Source of the DNA: DATKYV01 sp035528275
Lineage (GTDB): Bacteria; Acidobacteriota; Terriglobia; UBA7540
Length of the DNA: 13,499 bases
NCBI GenBank assembly: GCA_035528275.1
Contig: DATKYV010000147.1
Location: 1-13,499, forward strand
Reading direction: 5' to 3'
Shown: in pieces, positions 1-6,639 of the stretch
Numbering within the stretch: position 1 is the stretch's first letter
Layout of the letters: every line of letters begins with the position of its first letter
Made by a program: the position numbers and the translations under genes
Notes under the pieces: model-generated
Seen by the model: only the letters and a program-made list of their open reading frames with translations
Told to the model about the DNA's origin: nothing
Database searches by the model: none

Positions 1-7
1 CGTTTGC

Positions 8-36
8 TTGACTTCGCCGGGGGGTTTCGGTAGTTT
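8..36 (+). promoter_or_regulatory. possible sigma70-type promoter for the flippase-like gene
   Basis: TTGACT (8-13) and TAGTTT (31-36) are separated by 17 nt. The -35 box matches the consensus at 5 of 6 positions but the -10 box at only 3 of 6. It lies about 30 nt upstream of the ATG at 69. Suggestive only. Confidence 0.25.
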
Positions 37-68
37 GGCCCGGCGAGCGACAAAGGCCATTCTTCGAT

Positions 69-1139
69 ATGCAAAAGAGCCTCCGACGATGGATATGGTT
101 GGGCGCGAGCGTCGTCGTCCTCGGATTGGTCGTCTACTACCTGTCAAGCAGCCCCGAGTGGCGCGAGTTCCGTTGGGACCGGTTATGGACGTCGATTATC
201 CATGCCCGCCTGGGATTCCTGCTGGCGGCGGTGGCCGCAACGCTTTCCAGCTATCTGCTGCGCGCCTACCGCTGGCAATTCTTTCTCGACCCCATCAAGA
301 AAGCGTCGCTGTGGGTATTGTTCGTGGGTCAGATTCTGGGATTCAGTTCCATCTATCTGATTGGCCGGCCGGGCGAATTCGTCCGGCCCGCCTACATCGC
401 CCGCAAGGAGAATGTCCCCTTCACCTCCATGGCGGCGGTGTGGCTGCTGGAGCGGATCTACGACGCGGTTTTTCTGGTTATCCTGTTTGCCGCGGCGCTC
501 TACCTCGCGCCGCTCGCCCCAGCGGAAGGTCAGGCGGACGTCAACCTCAAGAGGATGCACGAAGCCGGACGCCTGATGTTTCTGGTGACGCCGCTGATGT
601 GCGCGGCGCTAGTGTTCTTCCGGCTGCGCGCCGAGAAGACCACTGTGTGGCTATCGCATGTCTTCCGATTCCTTCCCGGCCGCGGTCGCCATCACCTGGA
701 GCACTTTCTGCGCTCCTTCGCCGACGGGCTGAAGGTGATCCAGAACGCGAAGGATTTTGTGGCCAGTGTGGTGGTGAGCGTGGCGCTCTGGCTGGTCAAT
801 GGCAGCGTCTTCTGGCTGACCTTCCAGAGCCTGGGCGGGGGCTTGGAGCGGCTGTCGTGGCTCTCGGCAGCGCTGGCCATGTTCTTCTCGGTCATGGGAC
901 TGGCGGTGCAACTCCCTGGGGTAGGCGGTGGTTATCAGCTCGGCGCGATCATCGCTTTGACGAAAATCTTCAGCGTGGGCGTGGAAGCGGCCACGGGTGC
1001 CGCCATCCTGATCTGGGTGCTGATTTCCGGTCCGTGTCTGGCAATCGGCGCGGTGTTGCTGGTGCACGAAGGATTGAGCTTCGGGAAACTGGAAGCGATG
1101 GCGGAAGAAGAACACGCCGCAGCCGCGGATAAACTCTGA
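69..1139 (+). CDS. flippase-like integral membrane protein (LPG_synthase_TM / UPF0104 family)
   Basis: This is a 356-residue polytopic inner-membrane protein of the family named after the transmembrane half of lysylphosphatidylglycerol synthase (MprF). Family members are thought to move or handle lipid-linked substrates; the substrate here is unknown. Hydrophobic segments lie near residues 8-25, 46-65, 80-97, 120-147, 168-185, 228-252, 262-283 and 308-332. The family signature is visible: RPGEFVRP (100-107) followed by LLERIYD (126-132), and a late Gly-rich PGVGGG (283-288). There is no cytosolic aminoacyl-transferase domain, so it is not a full MprF. The ATG at 69 has only a weak Shine-Dalgarno sequence, but the hydrophobic N-terminus begins directly after it. 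The tail (MAEEEHAAAADKL) is acidic and soluble. nrdR follows after 87 nt with no evident functional link. Confidence 0.85.
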   Translation: MQKSLRRWIWLGASVVVLGLVVYYLSSSPEWREFRWDRLWTSIIHARLGFLLAAVAATLSSYLLRAYRWQFFLDPIKKASLWVLFVGQILGFSSIYLIGRPGEFVRPAYIARKENVPFTSMAAVWLLERIYDAVFLVILFAAALYLAPLAPAEGQADVNLKRMHEAGRLMFLVTPLMCAALVFFRLRAEKTTVWLSHVFRFLPGRGRHHLEHFLRSFADGLKVIQNAKDFVASVVVSVALWLVNGSVFWLTFQSLGGGLERLSWLSAALAMFFSVMGLAVQLPGVGGGYQLGAIIALTKIFSVGVEAATGAAILIWVLISGPCLAIGAVLLVHEGLSFGKLEAMAEEEHAAAADKL

Positions 1140-1226
1140 ATTGCCGGTTTGCGTCAGGTGATAGACTGGTTCGTGAAGCCCCAGGGTGCATGAAATGCGC
1201 CCAAACAACGAGACAGGCGGCGGATT

Positions 1227-1688
1227 ATGAAGTGTCCCTTCTGCGGGCATCTGGAAGACAAGGTGGTGGACTCTCGTGAGGCGAAGATTGGCGACACGAT
1301 TCGCCGCCGCCGCGAGTGCGTGAAGTGCGAGCGCCGCTTTACCACCTACGAGCGTATCGACGAAATCCCTTACATGCTGGTGAAAAAGGACGGACGCCGC
1401 GAGAAGTTTGACCGGCAGAAAATCCTGGCGGGCCTCCTCAAGGCCTGCGAGAAGCGGCCGGTTCCCATGAGCATACTTGAGCAAATCGTCAACGAAACGG
1501 AGGCTTTTGTCGCCGAGTCGCCGGACCGCGAGCGCAAGAGCTCGGAGGTCGGCCAACTGGTCATGAACCGCCTCCGGAAGCTCGACAAAGTGGCGTACGT
1601 GCGGTTCGCCTCCGTCTATCTCGACTTCAAGGACGTCCGCGAGTTCATGGGTGAATTGAAAGACCTCCTGAAGGCGAAGGGGAAGTGA
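1227..1688 (+). CDS. nrdR: transcriptional repressor NrdR
   Basis: NrdR is the zinc-ribbon/ATP-cone repressor of ribonucleotide reductase genes. It senses (d)ATP and binds NrdR boxes. The 153-residue length is normal for the family. The zinc ribbon has all four cysteines: C3 and C6 (MKCPFC), and C31 and C34 (CVKC). The motif DSREAKIGDTIRRRREC (15-31) is the classic NrdR N-terminus. The ATP-cone domain follows from about residue 49 to 139 (VKKDGRREKFDRQKI near 52-66, VAYVRFASVYLDFKD at 122-136). The ATG at 1227 has only a weak upstream GGCGG as ribosome binding site, but the conserved MKCPFC leaves no doubt about the start. No ribonucleotide reductase gene lies in the window, so its targets are elsewhere. 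Confidence 0.97.
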   Translation: MKCPFCGHLEDKVVDSREAKIGDTIRRRRECVKCERRFTTYERIDEIPYMLVKKDGRREKFDRQKILAGLLKACEKRPVPMSILEQIVNETEAFVAESPDRERKSSEVGQLVMNRLRKLDKVAYVRFASVYLDFKDVREFMGELKDLLKAKGK

Positions 1689-1720
1689 GAGAGGGAAGGA
1701 TGCGGCCGCCAAGCCGGAGG

Positions 1721-1846
1721 TAGCAGGTTGCTGAAAGACTGTAGAGGCGGCTTTACGCCGCCAAACTTCGTGTCGGCAATGATTGGACTTATGGCGGGAT
1801 GAACCCGCCGCTACAAAGCGGGGACACCTTTTTCGGCAACCTGCTA
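1721..1846. repeat. TA-flanked palindromic element, MITE-like, copy 1
   Basis: The terminal arms TAGCAGGTTGCTGAAA (1721-1736) and TTTCGGCAACCTGCTA (1831-1846) are inverted repeats with one mismatch in 16. Both ends carry TA, as expected for an element that duplicates a TA target (IS630/Tc1-type MITEs). Nested inside is a double-hairpin core (1740-1815) that recurs at 13056-13105. The right-hand TA forms part of the TAG stop codon of the minus-strand acetyltransferase gene. The element fills the gap between convergent nrdR and that gene, so it may also end transcription from both sides. The mobile-element reading is inference; the inverted repeats are directly visible. Confidence 0.65.
1740..1815. 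repeat. double-hairpin REP-like core, copy 1
   Basis: TGTAG (1740-1744) pairs with CTACA (1811-1815). Inside are two perfect GC hairpins. GGCGGC (1746-1751) pairs with GCCGCC (1757-1762) across TTTAC. GGCGGG (1793-1798) pairs with CCCGCC (1804-1809) across ATGAA. A 30-nt spacer separates the hairpins. The second copy near 13056 has the same two hairpins with a 4-nt spacer. Confidence 0.75.
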
Positions 1847-2809
1847 GGTCCGGTCCCAAACGAAGGCGCCGAAAGTCCTGAAGGTCTCGAACCCCATCCG
1901 CTCGTAAAGCCGCACGGCGCCCGAGTTCCTGTCGGTTACGGTGAGGGTGACTTCCTTGTAGCCGTGCTTCGCCAGACGGTGGAACGACGATTCCATCATC
2001 GCCGTCCCCAGGCCCAACCCCTGAAATTCCGGAGCCACAGCAATCTGAGGGATGTGGGCGGTCCGTGGGCGCACGGCCGTCATCGCCAGGATGGCGGCGA
2101 TCTTCTGTGTGGGGCGATGGATGGCCACCAGGGAGGCACCCGGCAGGTTCTCACCGCAACCCCAGTGGCGCACGATGTTCTCGACCAGCCGGGTCGAGCC
2201 TTCCAAGGACTTGTAGTGATCGTTGATCTTCGCGTCCACGTGGTTCCGATACACTTCGAACAGGAGCGGGGCGGCCTGGTGGTCGTGCTGGCGCTCCCAC
2301 GGAACGATCTCCACGTCTTCTAAGATCTCCCGCTTCTCCGGACCCGATTCTCTCGGGTCTGGCGGGTGGGCGGTTAGAGGGACCGTCATGAATCTCCGCA
2401 GAAAGGCGCTGAACCCTTGCGAACGGAATAGCGCCCCCAGTTCATCCAGGTCAAAGTGGGGAAGCTGAGTCTCCACGCGCGCCAGACCCGGCGTGGCCAG
2501 GAGCGTTTCGAGGACGTGTTCGAGCAGCGTTTGCGCGCCGTCCAGGCGAGATCCATCCGGCTGCACGTAGAGGTTTCCGATCAGACCCTTGGCGTCTTCA
2601 TAAAAGAAGAAACTGTATCCGGTGATTTGTCCGGCGGTGAGCAACGCGTATCCGGAAAGGCGTTTTTCCTCCACGCCGGAGGAAATCAAGCGCGCCGCGG
2701 AGGCGTAATTCCAGCGGAGTTTGGTCTCCCACTCGCGTGATTCGGTATCGAGCAGCGGCTTGAGTTCGCGCGCGCCGAAGCGTCGCAGGTCGATGATTTC
2801 GGATGCCAA
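1844..2809 (-). CDS. tandem GNAT-family N-acetyltransferase (two GNAT domains)
   Basis: This 321-residue protein has two GNAT folds in tandem, an arrangement also seen in mycothiol synthase. The substrate cannot be told from sequence. The C-terminal domain (about 163-321) looks active. It has IAVAPEFQGLGLGTAMM (256-272), with the acetyl-CoA loop QGLGLG at 263-268, and DRNSGAVRLYERMGF (293-307), the typical last helix and strand. The N-terminal domain (about 40-145) keeps the fold pattern (TGYSFFFYED at 63-72, NLYVQPDGSRLDGA near 79-92) but its pyrophosphate loop is degenerate, so it may be structural or bind substrate. The reading frame stays open upstream to 3193, but I chose the TTG at 2809. 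It has a strong GGGAGAGGA about 7 nt upstream, and residues before it have no domain character and would overlap the divergent gene. The stop codon coincides with the end of the palindromic element 1721-1846. Confidence 0.85.
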   Translation of the reverse strand: MASEIIDLRRFGARELKPLLDTESREWETKLRWNYASAARLISSGVEEKRLSGYALLTAGQITGYSFFFYEDAKGLIGNLYVQPDGSRLDGAQTLLEHVLETLLATPGLARVETQLPHFDLDELGALFRSQGFSAFLRRFMTVPLTAHPPDPRESGPEKREILEDVEIVPWERQHDHQAAPLLFEVYRNHVDAKINDHYKSLEGSTRLVENIVRHWGCGENLPGASLVAIHRPTQKIAAILAMTAVRPRTAHIPQIAVAPEFQGLGLGTAMMESSFHRLAKHGYKEVTLTVTDRNSGAVRLYERMGFETFRTFGAFVWDRT

Positions 2810-3086
2810 GACTTCGTCCTCTCCCGGCCACGGCAAGGTGATGGTTCGGATGGTTCGAAGAGACGGGGATTCTGCACGCCGGTCCTGGTTCTGTGCCGCG
2901 GGAAGCCGGACGCAGGGAGAGTATAGCGCAGAATTTCGTGGTTCCGCCGGTTTGGGCGTCCCAGGGGAGGGCTCGAGGGCCGCGAAAGTTTTTGTCGACC
3001 GCGATTGCTGTTGTGGTAGCATTTTCCGTTTGCGAGTTCGCACGCCCTGAATTCCCCGGAAGTCGGGGTTCTTTACAGGAACTGGT
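2810..3086. promoter_or_regulatory. divergent intergenic region with candidate -10 elements on both strands
   Basis: This 277-nt gap lies between the minus-strand acetyltransferase (TTG at 2809) and the plus-strand hydrolase-like gene (ATG at 3087). On the minus strand, TATACT (2920-2925) is a good -10 box without a recognisable -35 box. On the plus strand, TTGTCG (2992-2997) and TAGCAT (3017-3022) are a weak pair with 19-nt spacing. The plus-strand gene has AGGA (3077-3080) 6 nt before its ATG. I see no gene or repeat here. Confidence 0.3.
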
Positions 3087-4034
3087 ATGGCGCGCAGGCG
3101 ATCAATTGCGGTCGCAACCCCATCACGATTCTCACCGGTGCTCTTTCTCAGGCTCCTCAAGGCGCTTGCGGTTCTGGCTCTGGTCTTGTTCATTGTGCTG
3201 GCGGGCGTGGGCGGATTCTTGACCTACCGCGTCGTCACCACAAAAAACCTGGTCGAGAATGTGACGCCGGAGTCTGCCTTCCAATCCAATTACGAAAATT
3301 TGAATTTCAACGACCTGAAAGGTGGCGAGCATGAGGGTTGGTTGCTCGTCGGGCTGAAGGGCGCTCCGGTCATCGTTCTCTGCCCCGGATACGATTCCAA
3401 CCGGTCGGACTTGCTCTCCCTCGGCACGTTCCTGCGGCAGAATTACTTCAATGTGTATCTTTTCAATTTTGAAGGGCGAAAAGCCAAGCGCAGCTTTTCG
3501 GACCTTGGACCGGGGGAGACTGATGTCCTCCTGGCGGCCATCGGCAAGATCACGGCGCACGATGGGATCAACCCGAATCGCGTGGGCGTGTATGGGGTCA
3601 CGACGGGTGGATTCGCGGCCCTGGCGGCCGCCGAGCAGAGTCCCTTGGTGAAAGCTCTGGTCGTCGACAACGTTTATGAACACCCAAGGCAGGCGTTCCA
3701 GGCTCAAGTTACCCAAATCCTCGGCAGGCCGAGCTACCTATTCCGTGTATTATCCGATGCTGAATTTCGCATCTTGACGTATCGCAGCAAGGTGCCCCCG
3801 GTCCGCCAGAATCTTGTCAAGCTGCAGGATATGCCCAAGCTCTTCATCGCGGGGGGCGATACGCCGGCCCTCGCCGAGGCCATCCGGTCGCTCTATGATC
3901 TTGCGCCCGAGCCCAAACGCATGCTCGTGCTGGAGTATTCGCAATCGGCCCTGGCGTCCGGCGCCGACATGAAAGAATACGAGAACCAGGTCCTCAACTT
4001 CTTCCTTCAGAATCTGCCGCTGCGCGGGGACTGA
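3087..4034 (+). CDS. membrane-anchored alpha/beta-hydrolase-fold protein, probably catalytically inactive
   Basis: This 315-residue protein has one N-terminal membrane segment (about 18-47) and an extracytoplasmic alpha/beta-hydrolase domain. Fold landmarks are clear: VIVLCPGYDSNRSDLL (95-110, oxyanion-hole strand and loop), NPNRVGVYG leading into the nucleophile elbow, and KLFIAGGDTP (251-260) at the acid position. The elbow, however, reads G170-V-T-T-G174, with Thr172 (ACG) where the nucleophilic Ser of GxSxG should be. The region that normally carries the catalytic His reads LEYSQSALASG (282-292) with no His. Only the Asp (D258) of the triad remains. The reading frame is intact, so this looks like a maintained pseudo-enzyme, perhaps with a binding or structural role, rather than a decayed gene. 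It lies 75 nt upstream of the lipid A acyltransferase gene and may be cotranscribed. Assignment to the fold is fairly sure; loss of activity is inferred. Confidence 0.8.
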   Translation: MARRRSIAVATPSRFSPVLFLRLLKALAVLALVLFIVLAGVGGFLTYRVVTTKNLVENVTPESAFQSNYENLNFNDLKGGEHEGWLLVGLKGAPVIVLCPGYDSNRSDLLSLGTFLRQNYFNVYLFNFEGRKAKRSFSDLGPGETDVLLAAIGKITAHDGINPNRVGVYGVTTGGFAALAAAEQSPLVKALVVDNVYEHPRQAFQAQVTQILGRPSYLFRVLSDAEFRILTYRSKVPPVRQNLVKLQDMPKLFIAGGDTPALAEAIRSLYDLAPEPKRMLVLEYSQSALASGADMKEYENQVLNFFLQNLPLRGD

Positions 4035-4109
4035 CCGATTGGTCCTCTGGTCCGTTCATGGGACGCAGAGCGGAGACTCTCGACCTTCAAGAATCCTGAG
4101 CAGGGATGA

Positions 4110-5090
4110 GTGGGACAATTGATGGTTAACAGTTCGGAGCCGTCCGCGCCCGGCCTGGAGGGGGCACGGCCTTCCACCCGCGCTTCTTTCCGCCATCGCC
4201 TCGAGTATTTTGCCGCCGTCAGCGTGCTGAACTTCCTGGGATGGCTTCCTCACCGCTGGGCGCGCCGGGCGTGCGGCGCTCTGGCCATGGTGGCCTACGC
4301 GCTCTGGCCGCGCCTGCGCCGCGTCGGCCTCTTCAATCTTCGTCTGGCTTTCCCCGAGTGGAAGGACGAGGAGCGGCGCCGGGTGCTGGTCGGCCTGTTC
4401 CGTAACTTCGGCCGCATGCTGGCGGACTTCGCGCATTTTCCCAAGTGGAACCGGGAAAACATCGAGCAGCTCATCATCTACGACGGGTTTGAGAATTTCG
4501 AGCGCGCCCGCAGCCAGGGAAAGGGTGTGCTCTTTCTCACCGGCCATTTCGGAAACTGGGAGCTCGGCTCGTTCGCTCACGGGGTGTACGGTTACCCGTG
4601 CCATTTCGTCGTCCGCGAGCTGGACAACCCTCTCCTGGATTCCCTGATCAACGGCTACCGATGCCTCAGTGGGGGTAAGGGCATCGAAAAGAGGGATTCC
4701 GCGCGCGAAGTGTTGCGAGCCCTCAAGCAGGGCGAAGCAGTGGGCATCCTGATCGACCAGAATACGGCGGCGGCGGAAGGCGCGTTCGTGGACTTCCTCG
4801 GGCGCCCCGCCTGCACAAACACCGGACCGGCGCGCATCGCGCGCAAGACGGGCGTGCCCATCGTGCTGGGATTGGTCATCTGGGATACGAAGCTCGGAAA
4901 GTATCGGCTGCGCTTTGATGCGATAGAATGGATCAAGCGCCAAGATCCGGACGAGGAAGTTTTCGTCAACACGGCGAATTTCACGCGGCGGATCGAGGAG
5001 TACATCCGCCGTTATCCCGACCAGTGGCTCTGGGTGCATCGGCGCTGGAAGACCCGTCCTCCGGGCGAGCCGCTGGTTTATCCCTTCTAG
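4110..5090 (+). CDS. lipid A biosynthesis acyltransferase, LpxL/HtrB family
   Basis: Members transfer a secondary acyl chain from acyl-ACP to the lipid A precursor at the inner membrane (PF03279). The protein has 326 residues from GTG 4110; an ATG four codons later (4122) is an alternative start. AGGGA (4102-4106) lies just upstream of the GTG. An N-terminal hydrophobic helix spans about 33-66 (SVLNFLGWL, ALAMVAYALW). The catalytic HX4E motif is HFGNWE at 146-151. IDQNTAAAEGAFVDFLGRP (215-233) is the second conserved block. YPDQWLWVHRRWKTRP (302-317) is the characteristic family C-terminus. Which acyl position is modified cannot be read from the sequence. lpxD follows 79 nt downstream, consistent with a lipid A cluster; lpxA, fabZ and lpxB are not in the window. 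Confidence 0.92.
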   Translation: MGQLMVNSSEPSAPGLEGARPSTRASFRHRLEYFAAVSVLNFLGWLPHRWARRACGALAMVAYALWPRLRRVGLFNLRLAFPEWKDEERRRVLVGLFRNFGRMLADFAHFPKWNRENIEQLIIYDGFENFERARSQGKGVLFLTGHFGNWELGSFAHGVYGYPCHFVVRELDNPLLDSLINGYRCLSGGKGIEKRDSAREVLRALKQGEAVGILIDQNTAAAEGAFVDFLGRPACTNTGPARIARKTGVPIVLGLVIWDTKLGKYRLRFDAIEWIKRQDPDEEVFVNTANFTRRIEEYIRRYPDQWLWVHRRWKTRPPGEPLVYPF

Positions 5091-5169
5091 TCCCGTGATC
5101 CAAGGGCGAGCGCGCCGCCGCTCCCCATGGAATAATGTGCATGCAGCGCCGGGCAAGAGGAGGACGAAC

Positions 5170-6189
5170 ATGACAGTCTCGGAAATCGCGCGATTGCTGG
5201 GCACGGAAGTCCAGGGCGACGCGAGCCGCGAAATTCGCGGCGTGGCGGCGCTGGAAAGCGCCGGCCCCCACGACCTGACCTTCGCGGAGGGCGAGCGTGG
5301 AATGGCCCGCGCCGCCAATTCGCGGGCGGGATGCATTCTCGTCCCGCCTGGAGTGAATCTGGAAGGGCAGACGACGCTGGCCGTGGCCAATCCCAAGCTG
5401 GCCTTTGTTCGCGCTGCTGGGGCCTTGCGGCCCGCTCCTCCAGTACTTCCGGGAATCCACCCCACGGCCGTCATCGCCTCGGACGCTCGGCTTGCCCCCG
5501 ACGTGAGCGTGGGTCCTTACGTCGTCGTCGAAAGCGACGTCACCGTGGGACCCGGAACGTCTCTCGGCGCCGGCGTTTTTCTGGGAAGGGGAGTGCAGGT
5601 GGGAGCGGGGTGTACTCTACACCCGCGCGTCACGGTGTACCCGGGCGCGAAGATTGGAGACCGGGTCGTCCTCCACGCGGGAGTCGTCATCGGCGGCGAC
5701 GGCTTCGGATACGTCTTTGCCGAAGGCCGGTACCACAAGTTTCCCCAGCTCGGGCAGGTCGTGATCGAGGATGATGTCGAAATCGGTTGCAATACGACGG
5801 TGGACCGGGGGTCGCTGGAGACCACGGTCATCGGCGAGGGAACCAAGATTGATAATCTCGTTCAGGTGGCCCACAACGTCCGCATCGGCCGCCACTGCGT
5901 GATTGCCGCGCAGACGGGCATTTCGGGAAGCGTCGAAATCGGCGAGTACGTGGTTTTGGGCGGACAGGTGGGTGTGGGCGATCACGTCCGCCTCGAAGAC
6001 CGGGTCGTGGCCGGGGGCGGGGCCGGCATCCTCACCGGGAAGATCATCCGCAAGGGAACCACGGTGTGGGGCACCCCGGCGCGCCCTCTGGCGGAGTTCA
6101 AGAAAATGTACGCGCACATGTCCAATCTCCCGGCCCTGGCTCGCAAGGTGAAGGAACTCTCGCGCCGGTTGCCCGAAGACGATTCCTGA
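5170..6189 (+). CDS. lpxD: UDP-3-O-acylglucosamine N-acyltransferase LpxD
   Basis: LpxD adds the N-linked 3-hydroxyacyl chain to UDP-3-O-acyl-glucosamine, the third step of lipid A synthesis. The 339-residue length is typical. The N-terminal uridine-binding domain (1-95) has RGVAALESAGPHDLTFAE (23-40). A left-handed beta-helix of hexapeptide repeats runs from about 97 to 298. The catalytic His is H235 in VQVAHNVRIG (231-240), and GGDGFGY (175-181) and TTVDRG (209-214) are conserved LpxD blocks. A C-terminal helix (about 307-334) closes the trimer. The frame is open upstream to a GTG at 5095, but I chose the ATG at 5170: it has GAGGAGG about 7 nt upstream and gives the family N-terminus. Cotranscription with the LpxL-type gene is likely. 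Confidence 0.96.
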   Translation: MTVSEIARLLGTEVQGDASREIRGVAALESAGPHDLTFAEGERGMARAANSRAGCILVPPGVNLEGQTTLAVANPKLAFVRAAGALRPAPPVLPGIHPTAVIASDARLAPDVSVGPYVVVESDVTVGPGTSLGAGVFLGRGVQVGAGCTLHPRVTVYPGAKIGDRVVLHAGVVIGGDGFGYVFAEGRYHKFPQLGQVVIEDDVEIGCNTTVDRGSLETTVIGEGTKIDNLVQVAHNVRIGRHCVIAAQTGISGSVEIGEYVVLGGQVGVGDHVRLEDRVVAGGGAGILTGKIIRKGTTVWGTPARPLAEFKKMYAHMSNLPALARKVKELSRRLPEDDS

Positions 6190-6639
6190 TTTCAGCGCGG
6201 GGGTGAGTTCCCCCAGGCGTCACGGCTTGCGGTCCGGGAACCCCAGCCTTTTCGCGCCTGCTCGCCCCGGATGGTTGACCAGGGCAACCTTCTTCTCTCA
6301 GTTTTGGTCTTACTTAATTGGCCATGGTGTTAAGTCCAAGCCCTTTACGCTCATCGCGAAGGGGCAGGGATTTGAAGAGCCCTCCAAGCCGGTCGCCCGC
6401 CCCGAACGGATGAAAGGCCGACAGAAGAAACTCGATTGGGACTCACGGGTCTCATCTTGGGGTGGAGTGAAGCTTGCTTTCGCCGCGTTCCCAGGGGCTT
6501 CTTTCCGGGAGGTCGGCATCTCCAGGTTATTGAGTGAGGAATCTCAGCAGTGTTCACTTCAAGGTGGTCGTCACCACCGGCTTGGGATGATCTTGCGTCA
6601 CTGGTCCTCCAATCTCGATTTCAATTCAGGAGTCGTGCG
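6190..6639. other. 450-nt non-coding leader upstream of the porin/metal-uptake operon, with two dyads
   Basis: I see no credible gene here. The open frame 6203-6643 has no recognisable domain and overlaps the porin start. Two dyads are visible. TTGGTCTTA (6304-6312) and TAAGTCCAA (6331-6339) are near-perfect inverted arms (one mismatch in 9) around an AT-rich centre. GGTGGT (6563-6568) and ACCACC (6573-6578) form a perfect hairpin about 60 nt before the porin ATG. Either could be an operator or leader structure. Neither matches the E. coli Zur box that I know, and I cannot place a convincing promoter. Confidence 0.35.
6199..6214 (+). terminator. possible weak terminator hairpin after lpxD
   Basis: GGGGG (6199-6203) pairs with CCCCC (6210-6214) across TGAGTT, 10 nt after the lpxD stop. 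There is no T-run after it, so it is at best a weak intrinsic terminator or an RNA 3'-end stabiliser. Confidence 0.25.

Noticed and set aside
8..1132. 374-codon plus-strand open frame overlapping the flippase-like gene
   Set aside because: Arg/Gly/Pro-rich translation without domain character; it is an alternative frame of a GC-rich gene whose real frame (69-1139) has membrane helices and family motifs.
651..1859. 402-codon minus-strand open frame across nrdR
   Set aside because: Antisense to the certain nrdR gene and part of the flippase-like gene; His/Gln/Arg-rich low-quality translation.
2810..3193. N-terminal extension of the acetyltransferase frame
   Set aside because: No domain, polar and basic, overlaps the divergent gene; the TTG at 2809 has a strong ribosome binding site.
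4056..5474. 472-codon minus-strand open frame
   Set aside because: Shadow of the acyltransferase and lpxD genes on the other strand; no family features.
6304..6339. Zur box in the porin leader
   Set aside because: The dyad does not resemble the known E. coli-type Zur consensus, so I list it only as an unassigned dyad.
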